From CAIYRG01 sp964494505 (lineage in GTDB: Bacteria; Pseudomonadota; Alphaproteobacteria; Micropepsales; Micropepsaceae): a stretch of 64,000 nt of DNA. Positions 25,712 to 33,786 of this stretch are shown piece after piece. Location of the stretch: NCBI GenBank assembly GCA_964494505.1, contig CAZBRO010000014.1:53489-117488 (forward strand), read 5' to 3'. Each line of letters starts with the position of its first letter. The stretch's first letter is position 1. The position numbers were made by a program, and so were the translations under genes. Below the pieces are notes generated by a model. The model ran no database searches. It was not told the origin of the DNA and was given only the letters and a program-made list of their open reading frames with translations.

Positions 25712-26248
25712 ATGATTGTTACGAGAGGGATTGCATTCATCTGTGTCTGCTTGGGAGCTTGCCTCTTCCGGGCATGGGCGGCCAATCCCGGCGCGGCGCG
25801 GGATCATTCCATCGACGGCATTCTTTTGCTGGTGCTGGGCGCCCTTGTAATGGGGTGTTGCTTTTGGGCTTTCGCGGAACGGGCGCGCGCGTCCGTGGCC
25901 TTACGTTCGTTGGAGGAACTGCGCGCTCATGGGACTGCGCTGCGCAGCCTTCGCGATGCCGTGCTTGCAGCCTGCCACGAGACGATCCTCATTGCCGGAC
26001 CGCATTCCGCCAGCTTCAAGGATGCGGCCGGCCTGATCGATGCGTGCAAAGGCGTGACGCTGACCAAGGACATGTTCATGAATCATTTGTAGGCAGGCGT
26101 CGACGAACCCGAGTGCAAGATCATCGACGTCTGCATGTGCAAGCTGCGCAAGAAACTCGCCGACGCATGCCGGGGCAAGAATTTCATCGAAACCGTTTGG
26201 GGCAGGGGCTACACGTTGTGCGAAGTACAGCAAAGGGTCGCCGCATGA
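25712..26248 (+). pseudogene. membrane-anchored CtrA-like DNA-binding protein broken by an in-frame TAG
   Basis: GAGGA lies 5 bases before the ATG at 25712. Two hydrophobic segments (GIAFICVCLGACLF, GILLLVLGALVMGCCFWAF) are followed by a helical linker and then a diverged CtrA-type winged helix. KGVTLTKDMFMNHL matches the CtrA output domain up to a TAG at 26090-26092. The same frame continues after it with GVDEPECKIIDV, KLRKKLADA and NFIETVWGRGYTL, ending at TGA 26246-26248. The TAG stands where CtrA has the Tyr of NHLYGG. As it is, translation gives 126 residues without the recognition helix. A receiver domain is absent, so this was a membrane-bound paralogue rather than CtrA itself. Confidence 0.8.
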
Positions 26249-26417
26249 GCCGGCATCCGAACGGGGCAAAAAGCAAAGGAAGATCTATCGCATGCTGTGT
26301 GCCGTGGTACCGAGTTCGGGCGGCTCTAACATTTTCCCGAACCGCCGGGATGCCCCGGATACCTGGCGTTCCGAGGCGCGAGACGGCCTAACCCTTTGAC
26401 TCGGGGACCGTTTGAAT

Positions 26418-26451
26418 CCCGGACGATTCGGACCGGGGTCCGGGAATTTTT
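26418..26451 (+). terminator. rho-independent terminator
   Basis: A 7-bp stem CCCGGAC / GTCCGGG with a 13-base loop, followed by AATTTTT. It lies between the CtrA-like pseudogene and the propeller gene. Confidence 0.6.
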
Positions 26452-26547
26452 GACCCTCTCCAGACGAAAGACGCAGGAAAGTGCCTTATCGGTCTCTCGG
26501 CCGGGTGTTATTGTCTACCCGGCACTGCGCTGTCACAGGAGGGTTCG

Positions 26548-28275
26548 ATGACGACCGTCACACGGCTTGGAAATCTTCTTGCGAGCGCGTCCTTCGGCGC
26601 GATCGCGGGCATGGGCCTGCTGACTCTGCCGGTCGTAGGGAGCCATCCCGCGATGGCTCAAAGCCACGGGCCGGCGGCGCTGACCGGCACAGTATCCTCA
26701 CGTGAAGAAGGAAAAATGGAAGGCGTTGTGGTCAGCGCCAAACGCCCTGGCTCGACCATCATGGTTTCGGTCAGCACCAACGCGCAAGGTGAGTACCGTT
26801 TTCCGGAAGGCCGGCTTGCCCCCGGTACTTATGACATCACCATGCGCGCCGTCGGTTACACGCTCCCGTCGACCAAGGCGACGATAAGGGCGGATGGCTC
26901 CACGCAACTCGACCTTAAGCTCGCGAAGGCCGCCCCCGACGTTCTCGCGCTTCAAATGTCCAACAGCGAGTGGATTCAAAGCGCGCCAGGCACGCCCGCG
27001 CAGAAAATAGCGTTGCTGAGGTGTCTGGATTGTCATGGCCTGCAGCGTCCGCTCTTTTCCAAGGACAATGCGTCGGACATGGCGCGCACGGTGCAGCGCA
27101 TGGGCGCGCATTCCGCGAACGCCTCTCCCAATTTCCCTTTCTTCAATCAGAATGCATCGGAAAGATTGAGCCGTCCGCCGAGCAAACCGGAGGCGGATTT
27201 GGCAGCCTATATCGCATCGATCAATCTCAGTTCCGGAAAAACATGGCCCTATAAACTGCAGACGCAGCCCCGGCCGACGGGCAAGTCAACGCAGGCCATC
27301 GTCACGACCTACGATCTTCCTGAGGGTGCGGCGCCCCATGACACGCTCCTCGACAAAGCGGGCAATGTCTGGTTCTCCGATTTTCAGCACCAGTTCATTT
27401 CGAAACTGGATCCCAAGACCGGCAAGGTCACGCGCTATCCCGTTCCCATATCGAAGCCCGGCTTTCCGACGGGCAGCCTCATGATCACGATGGATAAGGA
27501 TGGAAACATCTGGGAATGCATGATGGGGCAGGCGCAAATCGCCATGCTCGACCCGAAGACGGAAAAAGTCTCCATCTATCTGGCGCCGGATTGGGACAAG
27601 GCCGACACGCGGTTCACCATGATCGACGCCCTGCATTCGAACGTCGACGGGAAATTGTGGACCAAGACCAATGGCGGCCCCGATCCCGACCACGCCAACA
27701 AACTGTATCAGTTCGACCTCGCCACCAAGACATTCAACGAAGTCCTCCCCCCCGCCGGAAAGCGCGACATCGCCGTGTACGGAATGGTTTCCGACCTCGA
27801 CAACAATGTCTACGGCCTCGACAACAATCCGGCCCAACGGCAAATCTGGCGCACGAACGCCAAGACGGGGGAGACGACGTATATCGATCTTCCGGTGGGC
27901 GTGGGCGGCGCGCGGCGCGGGCATATCGACTCGCAGAATCGCCTGTGGTTCTCGCAATTCCATGCCAATCGTTATGCGCGGTATGACGCCAAGACCCGCA
28001 ACATTACTGTGTGGGATGTGCCGGTTGCTTATGCGGGTGCGTACGATGTGCAGTTCGATGACGTGAAATATGCGTGGGGTGCGGATATGAGCACCGACCT
28101 GGTTCAGCGGCTCAATACCGAAACCAACGAATGGGACTCTTATCTCCTGCCGACGTCGATCAATACGCGCCATATCGACGTGCAGAAGAGTTCGGATCCG
28201 AACGTCCTCTCCAGCATGTGGACGGAAGGCCAGCAGACGGGCCAGATCGTCCATATCGAGCCGCTGGCGCCGTAA
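26548..28275 (+). CDS. secreted carboxypeptidase-regulatory / cytochrome c / Vgb-type beta-propeller protein
   Basis: 575 residues, AGGAGG before the ATG, signal peptide to about residue 37 (PAMA-QS). Three parts: a carboxypeptidase-regulatory-like beta-sandwich (about 43-130, LTGTVSSREEG to LDLKLAKA); a cytochrome c-like segment with CLDCH; and a seven-bladed propeller of the virginiamycin B lyase type (about 250-575; GNVWFSDFQHQFISKLDPKTGKV, DGNIWECMMGQAQIAMLDPKTE, NRLWFSQFHANRYARYDAKT). Known Vgb enzymes open cyclic peptides by elimination, but most propellers of this architecture have no assigned substrate. The haem motif suggests redox function or electron transfer. It heads the 26.5-33.3 kb cluster of exported proteins. 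Confidence 0.85.
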   Translation: MTTVTRLGNLLASASFGAIAGMGLLTLPVVGSHPAMAQSHGPAALTGTVSSREEGKMEGVVVSAKRPGSTIMVSVSTNAQGEYRFPEGRLAPGTYDITMRAVGYTLPSTKATIRADGSTQLDLKLAKAAPDVLALQMSNSEWIQSAPGTPAQKIALLRCLDCHGLQRPLFSKDNASDMARTVQRMGAHSANASPNFPFFNQNASERLSRPPSKPEADLAAYIASINLSSGKTWPYKLQTQPRPTGKSTQAIVTTYDLPEGAAPHDTLLDKAGNVWFSDFQHQFISKLDPKTGKVTRYPVPISKPGFPTGSLMITMDKDGNIWECMMGQAQIAMLDPKTEKVSIYLAPDWDKADTRFTMIDALHSNVDGKLWTKTNGGPDPDHANKLYQFDLATKTFNEVLPPAGKRDIAVYGMVSDLDNNVYGLDNNPAQRQIWRTNAKTGETTYIDLPVGVGGARRGHIDSQNRLWFSQFHANRYARYDAKTRNITVWDVPVAYAGAYDVQFDDVKYAWGADMSTDLVQRLNTETNEWDSYLLPTSINTRHIDVQKSSDPNVLSSMWTEGQQTGQIVHIEPLAP

Positions 28276-28500
28276 AAACTCGTCATCCCGGCCAAGCGGC
28301 GCGCGGATGCAGCGTGTAAACGGCGCAGGCGGTTTCGTCCCGCGACTCGCGGGCTGCGAACGCTGGGGCGCCGGTGAGGCGCTTCGCCGGCACAGCGCAA
28401 GATGGGTCCCCACGCCGCCTCCGCAGGTTGTATACTGGCGCGCCAGCGCGGGGTTGCATGATCGAACACCGGCGCGGATTTCCGAATGGGAGGACAAGCC

Positions 28501-28998
28501 ATGGAAACCGTCATCGCAAAATTGCTCAATGATTTTGAACAGGGGAAAATGAACCGGCGGCAGCTCGTTCAGAGTTTAAGTGTCGCGGCGGCAGCGGCCG
28601 TCGGGATGGCGCCTGCGGCCAGGGCTGCCCAAGCCCCCGCCCCAACCGGCAAGCTCGAGGCCGGCTACGTCAACCATATCTCGTATTCGGTGAACGATTA
28701 CGCCAAGTGCCGCGACTTCTACGCGGGTCTCTTGGGCATGAAGGTCACCGAAGACGACGGAAAGCAGTGCCGCCTGGTGTTCGGCAACAACATCCTCATC
28801 CCCCGCAACCGGGCCAACGGCGGTCCGGCCAAAGTGGACCACATTGCCTACACTGTCATGAATTGGGACCGGGAGAAGGATGCATTTGAAGAGCAGCTGA
28901 AGCGCCGGGGATTGCAGTACACCGGAAGCGGCAAGACCAGCTTCCAGGTCAAGGACCCGGAAGGGATGGGCGTACAATTCGGCGGATTGACCCAGTAG
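28501..28998 (+). CDS. Tat-exported VOC-family (glyoxalase fold) protein
   Basis: 165 residues from the ATG at 28501 behind GGGAGG at 8 bases. A 20-residue leader precedes a twin-arginine signal (NRRQLVQSLSVAAAAAVG). The mature part is one VOC unit of paired beta-alpha-beta-beta-beta modules: VNHISYSVNDYAKCRDFYAGLLGMKV and then VDHIAYTVMN to DPEGMGVQFGG. Two His (NHI, DHI) are in metal-ligand positions; the usual third-ligand Glu near the C-terminus appears as Gln (VQF). VOC proteins include dioxygenases, isomerases and resistance proteins. Tat export implies folding, perhaps with metal, before export. It follows the propeller gene on the same strand. Confidence 0.85.
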   Translation: METVIAKLLNDFEQGKMNRRQLVQSLSVAAAAAVGMAPAARAAQAPAPTGKLEAGYVNHISYSVNDYAKCRDFYAGLLGMKVTEDDGKQCRLVFGNNILIPRNRANGGPAKVDHIAYTVMNWDREKDAFEEQLKRRGLQYTGSGKTSFQVKDPEGMGVQFGGLTQ

Positions 28999-29022
28999 TC
29001 AGGCCGGATTGTCGCCAACGCA

Positions 29023-29056
29023 CGCGGAAGGGCGGTCTAAAGGCCGCCCCTCCGCG
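29023..29056. terminator. long hairpin between convergent genes
   Basis: A 13-bp stem with one mismatch (CGCGGAAGGGCGG / CCGCCCCTCCGCG) and an 8-base loop, 24 bases after the VOC stop. The T-tract is weak (TCTT). It may terminate transcription from both sides. Confidence 0.6.
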
Positions 29057-29116
29057 TCTTGCCCGCATCGAGCCGCGATTGGGGTCCGCCGATTCGATTT
29101 TTCGCGCCGGATCAGG

Positions 29117-29166
29117 ACAGGATGTGGACCGAAGGCCAGCAGACGGTCCGGATAGTCAATCGCTAA
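29117..29166 (+). pseudogene. 3' vestige of a second Vgb-type propeller gene
   Basis: The frame reads RMWTEGQQTVRIVNR followed by TAA. At DNA level it closely follows the last 50 bases of the propeller gene (28215-28265, MWTEGQQTGQIVHIEP). No homology extends upstream. It looks like the tail of a lost tandem copy. Its stop overlaps the stop of the left-reading gene at 29163. Confidence 0.6.
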
Positions 29167-30008
29167 AAATCGGATTTTTCGGCGATTGGTACCGAAAAAC
29201 CCTCACCGAAACCCGCGGCAGTCTGTTCGGCGCACGAATCTTCTTCGAGCAGCCGCGGCTGAGCGGAGTGCCGATAACGCACAATTCCCGACCACGGAGC
29301 GTTGAAGGCGCCAGGGTCGTCGACGGTGAAGTTCACCTCGAGCCCTTTGCCGTCATCGGTCGGCTTGAAGCGTTCGACGATATGCATCTGCGTCGTGTGC
29401 GGCACATCGTAAAGATCGTCCACGAACGTCTTATCGTTGAAACCGATGGTATCGACGATCAGTTCATTCCCCTCATAGTGACCGACGGATTCGCCGGAAT
29501 AGGACGCAGCCACATGCCCGGAATGCGGAACATTCAGGTAGATGTGCCGGGTCTGCGTGTCGGCCTCGGTGATCAGCAGGATTTCTTTTGCCATTTGCAG
29601 GAAGTGAATCCCCCCAAACCCCTGGCCCTGCACCAGAAATTGCGGAACGCCCGGCGGCCTGCAACTCGCGCGCGAGGCATAGCGGAGTTTTCCTGCCAGC
29701 GCCTCTTCATTGGTCTTTTTCAGAGCTTCGATCACCCAGGGCTTCAGGTTCGGATTGCTCAGGTCGGCAGGGCGCATCCGTCCTTGCACGGTCGTTCGCA
29801 CCGTTCCAGCCTGCGCACGGTCGTAGGTGACAGGACCCGGACCGGAGGCAGGAGGCGCATATTCGGGGTTGATCGGCACCCACGGAAAATCCCCCGTGGA
29901 GAAATCCGGAACCGCGCCGCGCATTACGGCGGCCCCATAAACGTCCGCAGGCGTTAGGAAGGCGCAGAGCAGCCCGCCAGCCAAACCGATCCATCGTATA
30001 TCGGACAT
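29163..30008 (-). CDS. secreted protein of the GHYEG/VVDTIG family, copy 2
   Basis: 281 residues from the ATG at 30008 (AAGGAG 12 bases upstream), with a signal peptide to about residue 25 (ADVYG-AAV). It has the family pattern: SGPGPVTYD, NPNLKPWVIEALKK, NVPHSGH, GESVGHYEG, ELIVDTIGFNDKT, VPHTTQMHIVERF and the C-terminal KSDF. It lies in a left-reading run with the racemase-like gene (46 bases upstream), copy 3 and the HiPIP gene. Function unknown. Conserved HxxER and GHYEG residues are shared with the copies at 109, 30886, 51618 and 52377. Confidence 0.85.
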   Translation of the reverse strand: MSDIRWIGLAGGLLCAFLTPADVYGAAVMRGAVPDFSTGDFPWVPINPEYAPPASGPGPVTYDRAQAGTVRTTVQGRMRPADLSNPNLKPWVIEALKKTNEEALAGKLRYASRASCRPPGVPQFLVQGQGFGGIHFLQMAKEILLITEADTQTRHIYLNVPHSGHVAASYSGESVGHYEGNELIVDTIGFNDKTFVDDLYDVPHTTQMHIVERFKPTDDGKGLEVNFTVDDPGAFNAPWSGIVRYRHSAQPRLLEEDSCAEQTAAGFGEGFSVPIAEKSDF

Positions 30009-30054
30009 GGTTCTTTTGTGCTCCTTAGCGTGCCGCCGCCAGGCGTTGTCCGGC

Positions 30055-30870
30055 CTACGCCGGAAGCGTTTCCAAAAGGCGCCCATACCCCCTGATCGGT
30101 TCGTGGATTTTCAGGCGCTTCTGGATTTCCCAGACGCGCGCCACGATCGCCTGCACAATTGGCACGCCGAGGTCGCGTTCGAGCGGAGCAATCAAAGGCA
30201 GCTCTTCGAGGGCAGCGCCCAGCAGGTAGACGGCGTCCACGCCCTTATGCGCTGCAAAGGCCTGCTTGATGAGAGGGGCACTCGTCGCGATCGGCACAGC
30301 CCGCTCGGCATTGAAATCGAGTCTTTCCATACCGGCTACGGAAAATCCGTTTTCCTCGAAAAATTTCGCATACACCTTGGTCACGTCCGCCCCATTCGCG
30401 CCCGCGGTGATGCCGAGAATCCTTTTGGCCTTCAGGGCGCGGAACGCATTCATCTGGTTCTCCGGCGCCGTGAAGATGTCGATGTTGTATTTGCGCTTCC
30501 AGCCATCGACCATCTCGGCTGCGCGCGCCTGTCCGATGAGCATGAAGGGCGGTGCACCCTCGATGGCGATGAGGTTGCACTTTTCCGACTTGAGATAGGC
30601 AATGTGCTCTTCGTACAGGGGGTATATGGCGCCACTGTCCCGCAATTCCGCCGTCACAGGTATGTACACGGGAACAACGCCGATGCCGTCGGGCAAGAGC
30701 TTGATCATGTCCACGAGCGAGGAATCGGCCGCCCTGGGCTTGATGTTGCCGACGAGCCCGCGAGAAATCGAAGCCCGGGCAGGCAGATTCAGCGCGGCGG
30801 CAAGGCCTGCGCCTGCCGCACTTACCACGACAGAACGGCGTGTAAGGCCGGCGTTCAAAAGCGTGCCCAT
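30055..30870 (-). CDS. exported Asp/Glu racemase-like protein lacking catalytic cysteines
   Basis: 271 residues; GAGGGG precedes the ATG. A twin-arginine-like signal (TRRSVVVSAAGAGLAAAL) is unusual for this normally cytosolic superfamily. The rest resembles maleate isomerase/arylmalonate decarboxylase proteins (ILGITAGANGADVTKVYAKFFEENGFSV, PIVQAIVARVWE). Those enzymes use one or two Cys. Here the first site reads IAIEGAPPF and the second VYLLGAALEELP, and the only Cys (C98) lies in a different position. Isomerase or decarboxylase chemistry by the usual mechanism is therefore doubtful; a binding role is possible. It lies 15 bases after secreted-family copy 3. Confidence 0.75.
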   Translation of the reverse strand: MGTLLNAGLTRRSVVVSAAGAGLAAALNLPARASISRGLVGNIKPRAADSSLVDMIKLLPDGIGVVPVYIPVTAELRDSGAIYPLYEEHIAYLKSEKCNLIAIEGAPPFMLIGQARAAEMVDGWKRKYNIDIFTAPENQMNAFRALKAKRILGITAGANGADVTKVYAKFFEENGFSVAGMERLDFNAERAVPIATSAPLIKQAFAAHKGVDAVYLLGAALEELPLIAPLERDLGVPIVQAIVARVWEIQKRLKIHEPIRGYGRLLETLPA

Positions 30871-30885
30871 GCGTTCCCCTCGGAT

Positions 30886-31707
30886 TCAGAAATCCGCCGT
30901 CTTTGCTACCGGCATATGGAAGTCGAAAAGGCCGAAATTGAAGTTGCTCTCGGCGCAGATCTCTTCGAGGAATTCTTCCTTCCCCTTTTGACCGTTCACA
31001 CGAACTGTCCATGGCTGATAGAACGTGTCGGGATCTTCGATCGTAATGGTGACTTCCAGCGTCTTACCTTGATCGATCGTGCGCCAGCGTTCGACCACAT
31101 GCAGCTTGTCGCTGTGCGGCGTCCGATAAATATCGACCACGGTTTTGTCGTTCAGGCCGATCGTATCGACCACCAGCGTGTCGCCCTCATAATGGCCGAC
31201 CGATTCGCCGGTCCAGGAGGGTTTGGGATTGGCCGAATGCGGCACATCCAGATGGATGTGCCGGACCTCGTTGCCCCCTTCCCCGAACATCACCACTTCC
31301 TTGGCGCCTTGAACGATCATGAGCGGGCCGGGCGATTCCATCATATTGGGGACGCCGGCAGGCACGCAGGACGAGCTTGGCTGAAAGCCGACCTTGCCGT
31401 GGTCGATCTCGTCCGCGTCCTTTTTCATCACGTCTTTGGCCCACTGCTTCAGATTGGGGTTCGAGGTATCGCCGATCCGGTAAGCCGTTCCTCGTCCCGG
31501 CGTGAAAGGATGGCCGGGGTCTTGACTCACCATGGGGGCCGAGCCGGGAACAGTCCGGAAACCGGCGCCGCGCGCGTGGACCCAGCCTCCATCGCCCCCG
31601 GACAAATCGGGCACCTGTGAGGACTGTCCGTTCGCGCCTTCCACCCAGGCGAGCGACAGGGCGATGCTGCCCATGATGCAAAGCTTCGATAAACCTAGCC
31701 GTGACAT
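30886..31707 (-). CDS. secreted protein of the GHYEG/VVDTIG family, copy 3
   Basis: 273 residues from the ATG at 31707, preceded by GGGGGA; the longer upstream frame is a shadow. Signal peptide to about residue 27 (EGANG-QSS). Family pattern: TAYRIGDTSNPNLKQWAKDVMKK, a Cys in SSSCVPAGVPNMM, DVPHSANPKPSW, GESVGHYEG, TLVVDTIGLNDKT, YRTPHSDKLHVVERW, C-terminal TADF. It is followed at 15 bases by the racemase-like gene and preceded by the HiPIP gene. Co-transcription with exported redox and isomerase-like proteins suggests a shared substrate; that is inference. Confidence 0.87.
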   Translation of the reverse strand: MSRLGLSKLCIMGSIALSLAWVEGANGQSSQVPDLSGGDGGWVHARGAGFRTVPGSAPMVSQDPGHPFTPGRGTAYRIGDTSNPNLKQWAKDVMKKDADEIDHGKVGFQPSSSCVPAGVPNMMESPGPLMIVQGAKEVVMFGEGGNEVRHIHLDVPHSANPKPSWTGESVGHYEGDTLVVDTIGLNDKTVVDIYRTPHSDKLHVVERWRTIDQGKTLEVTITIEDPDTFYQPWTVRVNGQKGKEEFLEEICAESNFNFGLFDFHMPVAKTADF

Positions 31708-31936
31708 TGTTGTCCCCCGCTCCGTACTTCGAGTGTCTTGCCCTTGCCGGCCAGCCGCCGGGGAGTCTACACGCCTTCGACAGGCCCGTGAAATGGGCAT
31801 ACCGCTTCGAGATAGCTGCAATTCCTCATCCGTATTGCGCGGAGGAGGAGCAGCGATGCTGCCGGGGGGCCGCCTGCGAGATAGTTGGGTCTCGCGGATC
31901 AAATCGGGGGATATCGCGCTTCCCGCTCCGTCCGCC

Positions 31937-32239
31937 CTACTTATGCGCGCCGCGGTCGAGCGGGGAAAAGGTCGTATAGATGGGGCACCAGCCGGACGGG
32001 CTGATCTCGCCCTCGACCACGACGCAACTCTTGGGAAAGATGAAATAGGGACAGGTGCCGCAGGCATCGTTTCCCTTCGGGTGGTCCTGATACCCAATGG
32101 CGGCCTGTGTGAGCTTCTTCTGCTCCTGAGGCTTGTATTCCTGGGCTTTGGCAGAAGCGGGGCGGCCGCAGGTTGCGGCGGCGGCTGCCGCACCCATTGC
32201 TTTCATAAAAGCCCTTCGCGACGATCCGGAAATCGGCAT
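31937..32239 (-). CDS. high-potential iron-sulfur protein (HiPIP)
   Basis: 100 residues. AGGGAG lies 8 bases before the ATG. Tat signal (SSRRAFMKAMGAAAAAA), as HiPIPs are exported folded. The four cluster ligands are C60, C63, C72 and C85 in the patterns ACGTCPYF, KSCVVVEG and GWCPIY, exact for the family. It carries one electron in the periplasm through a [4Fe-4S] cluster at high potential, often to oxidases, photosynthetic centres or dehydrogenases. It leads the left-reading run of copy 3, racemase-like and copy 2 and is divergent from the dienelactone hydrolase gene, so it may serve a redox step among them. Confidence 0.95.
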   Translation of the reverse strand: MPISGSSRRAFMKAMGAAAAAATCGRPASAKAQEYKPQEQKKLTQAAIGYQDHPKGNDACGTCPYFIFPKSCVVVEGEISPSGWCPIYTTFSPLDRGAHK

Positions 32240-32435
32240 AGCTCTCTCTCCCTCTCGACTTGCCCAACGATATCCGAAGTGTTGTGACCGGCCAATGCGC
32301 GGGGCTGTGCGGCGGGCCCGCCTCTATCGGCGCGTTTGGGTCCGGTGCCGCTGATCTTGACAAACCGAGGGCAGGCCCCTTTGCTTCTCATCGGACGTCT
32401 CTCGCCCTATTAAAACGCATCGAGAAGAGGAACCC

Positions 32436-33299
32436 ATGTGCGACGAATTCATTCACGCCGGTCTCATTGAGGACACGAGACTCTCGCGGCGCACCTTCGG
32501 CTTGGTGACCGTTGCGGCCGCGGCCGCTTCGACAACGGCTTTTGCGCAAGCTAAAGCGGTCGAAAAGGACGTGGCGGTGAAGACTCCGGACGGCACCTGC
32601 GACGCCGTTCTTTTCTATCCCGAAGGCCAGGGCACTTGGCCGGGTGTCCTCATCTGGACCGATATCGCGGGCCTTCGCCCCGCCTTCCGCGACATGGGCC
32701 GGCGCCTGGCGGCGCAAGGATATGTCGTTCTGGTACCGAACCCGTTCTATCGTTCCGCGCATGCGCCGGTGGTGGGTGCGACGTTCGATTTCAATGACGC
32801 TGAACAACGCAACAAGCTGTTTTCTTATCGCGCCGCTATGAAAGACGACGGTATCGATCGCGACGCGACGGCCTATCTCGCCTTTCTCGACGCCCAGCCG
32901 CAGACCGATAAAAACCGGAAGGCCGGCGTGCAAGGCTACTGCATGGGCGGGTCACTCACGTTCCAGACCGCGGCGGCGGTGCCTTCGCGCATTGGGGCGG
33001 TCGGCAGTTTCCACGGCGGCAACGGGCTGGTGACGAAGGACGCCAACAGTCCACATCTCTTGATTCCCAAGACCAACGCCACGTTCCTGGTTTGCCAGGC
33101 GCAGAACGATGACAAGGCGCAGCCGCAACTGAAGGATGAATTGAAGGCCGCTTTCACGGCCGCCCACCGCCCGGCGACGGTGGAAGTCTACCACGCTGAT
33201 CACGGATGGTGCGTGCCAGGGGGCGCTGTTTACAGCCAGGCCGAGGCCGAGCGCGCTTGGACAGCACTGGGCGCGCTATATAAATCCGCCCTCGGCTGA
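32436..33299 (+). CDS. Tat-exported dienelactone hydrolase-family protein
   Basis: 287 residues, GAGGA before the ATG, twin-arginine signal (LSRRTFGLVTVAAAAAS, about 16-38). Alpha/beta-hydrolase of the DLH type: nucleophile C169 in GYCMGGS, acid D225/226 in QAQNDDK and H256 in HADHGWC. DLHs open lactone rings such as dienelactone in aromatic breakdown. Export to the periplasm is uncommon for catabolic DLHs and matches the other exported proteins of the cluster. It is divergent from the HiPIP gene with 196 bases between, and the Cys, Asp and His are all present, so activity is likely. Confidence 0.92.
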   Translation: MCDEFIHAGLIEDTRLSRRTFGLVTVAAAAASTTAFAQAKAVEKDVAVKTPDGTCDAVLFYPEGQGTWPGVLIWTDIAGLRPAFRDMGRRLAAQGYVVLVPNPFYRSAHAPVVGATFDFNDAEQRNKLFSYRAAMKDDGIDRDATAYLAFLDAQPQTDKNRKAGVQGYCMGGSLTFQTAAAVPSRIGAVGSFHGGNGLVTKDANSPHLLIPKTNATFLVCQAQNDDKAQPQLKDELKAAFTAAHRPATVEVYHADHGWCVPGGAVYSQAEAERAWTALGALYKSALG

Positions 33300-33521
33300 A
33301 CCGACCTGAATCGCAAACGCGCGCCGCCAAGACCCACGGCGGTGCGCGGACCGGTTCCATATCGCACTGGGGATGCTTTTAACCCTCCGCTTCAGCCGCA
33401 AACCCCAATGTAACCACGGCCCTCCCGAAACGTCGAAAGCGGCTTCGCGGCCATGTCCGTCTCCCAGGCCGAAGATGCAGAAAACCGCGTCGCGCCCGGG
33501 TCTTGGGGATTTGGGGGGAAC

Positions 33522-33597
33522 TGGTGCCGCCTGCGTGACTCGAACACGCGACCCCCGCATTACGAATGCGGTGCTCTACCGGCTGAGCTAAGGCGGC
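33522..33597 (-). tRNA. tRNA-Thr (anticodon CGT)
   Basis: 76 bases including an encoded CCA. Acceptor stem GCCGCCT pairs with AGGCGGC; D-arm GCTCAGCCGGTAGAGC; anticodon stem CCGCA/TGCGG with loop TTCGTAA, anticodon CGT reading ACG; T-arm GCGTG TTCGAGT CACGC. All arms pair. No integrase or att duplicate lies beside it. Confidence 0.97.
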
Positions 33598-33786
33598 AAA
33601 TCAAGGGCTTAGGCTGATACGCTACTTCCTCCGTCTCGGCAATGTCGGGCGAAAAGCGGGTGCTTTCCGCGCGGCCGGACTTGTAGCAAGGAAAGTCGCC
33701 TCAAGAAAGAACCCGGCGGCATCCTGACGCTGGCCCCTCTATCCCGCGCATCGTCAAGACGGCCGGGCTGCAGTTTGGCCCCTTCA

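Noticed and set aside
30007..31620. 537-codon open frame on the plus strand
   Set aside because: It is antisense to the racemase-like gene and secreted-family copy 3, both with signal peptides and ribosome sites.
33522..33597. tRNA-Thr as an integration site of an island
   Set aside because: No integrase and no duplicated tRNA 3' end were found on either side; the flanking genes are core glycogen genes and the DLH.
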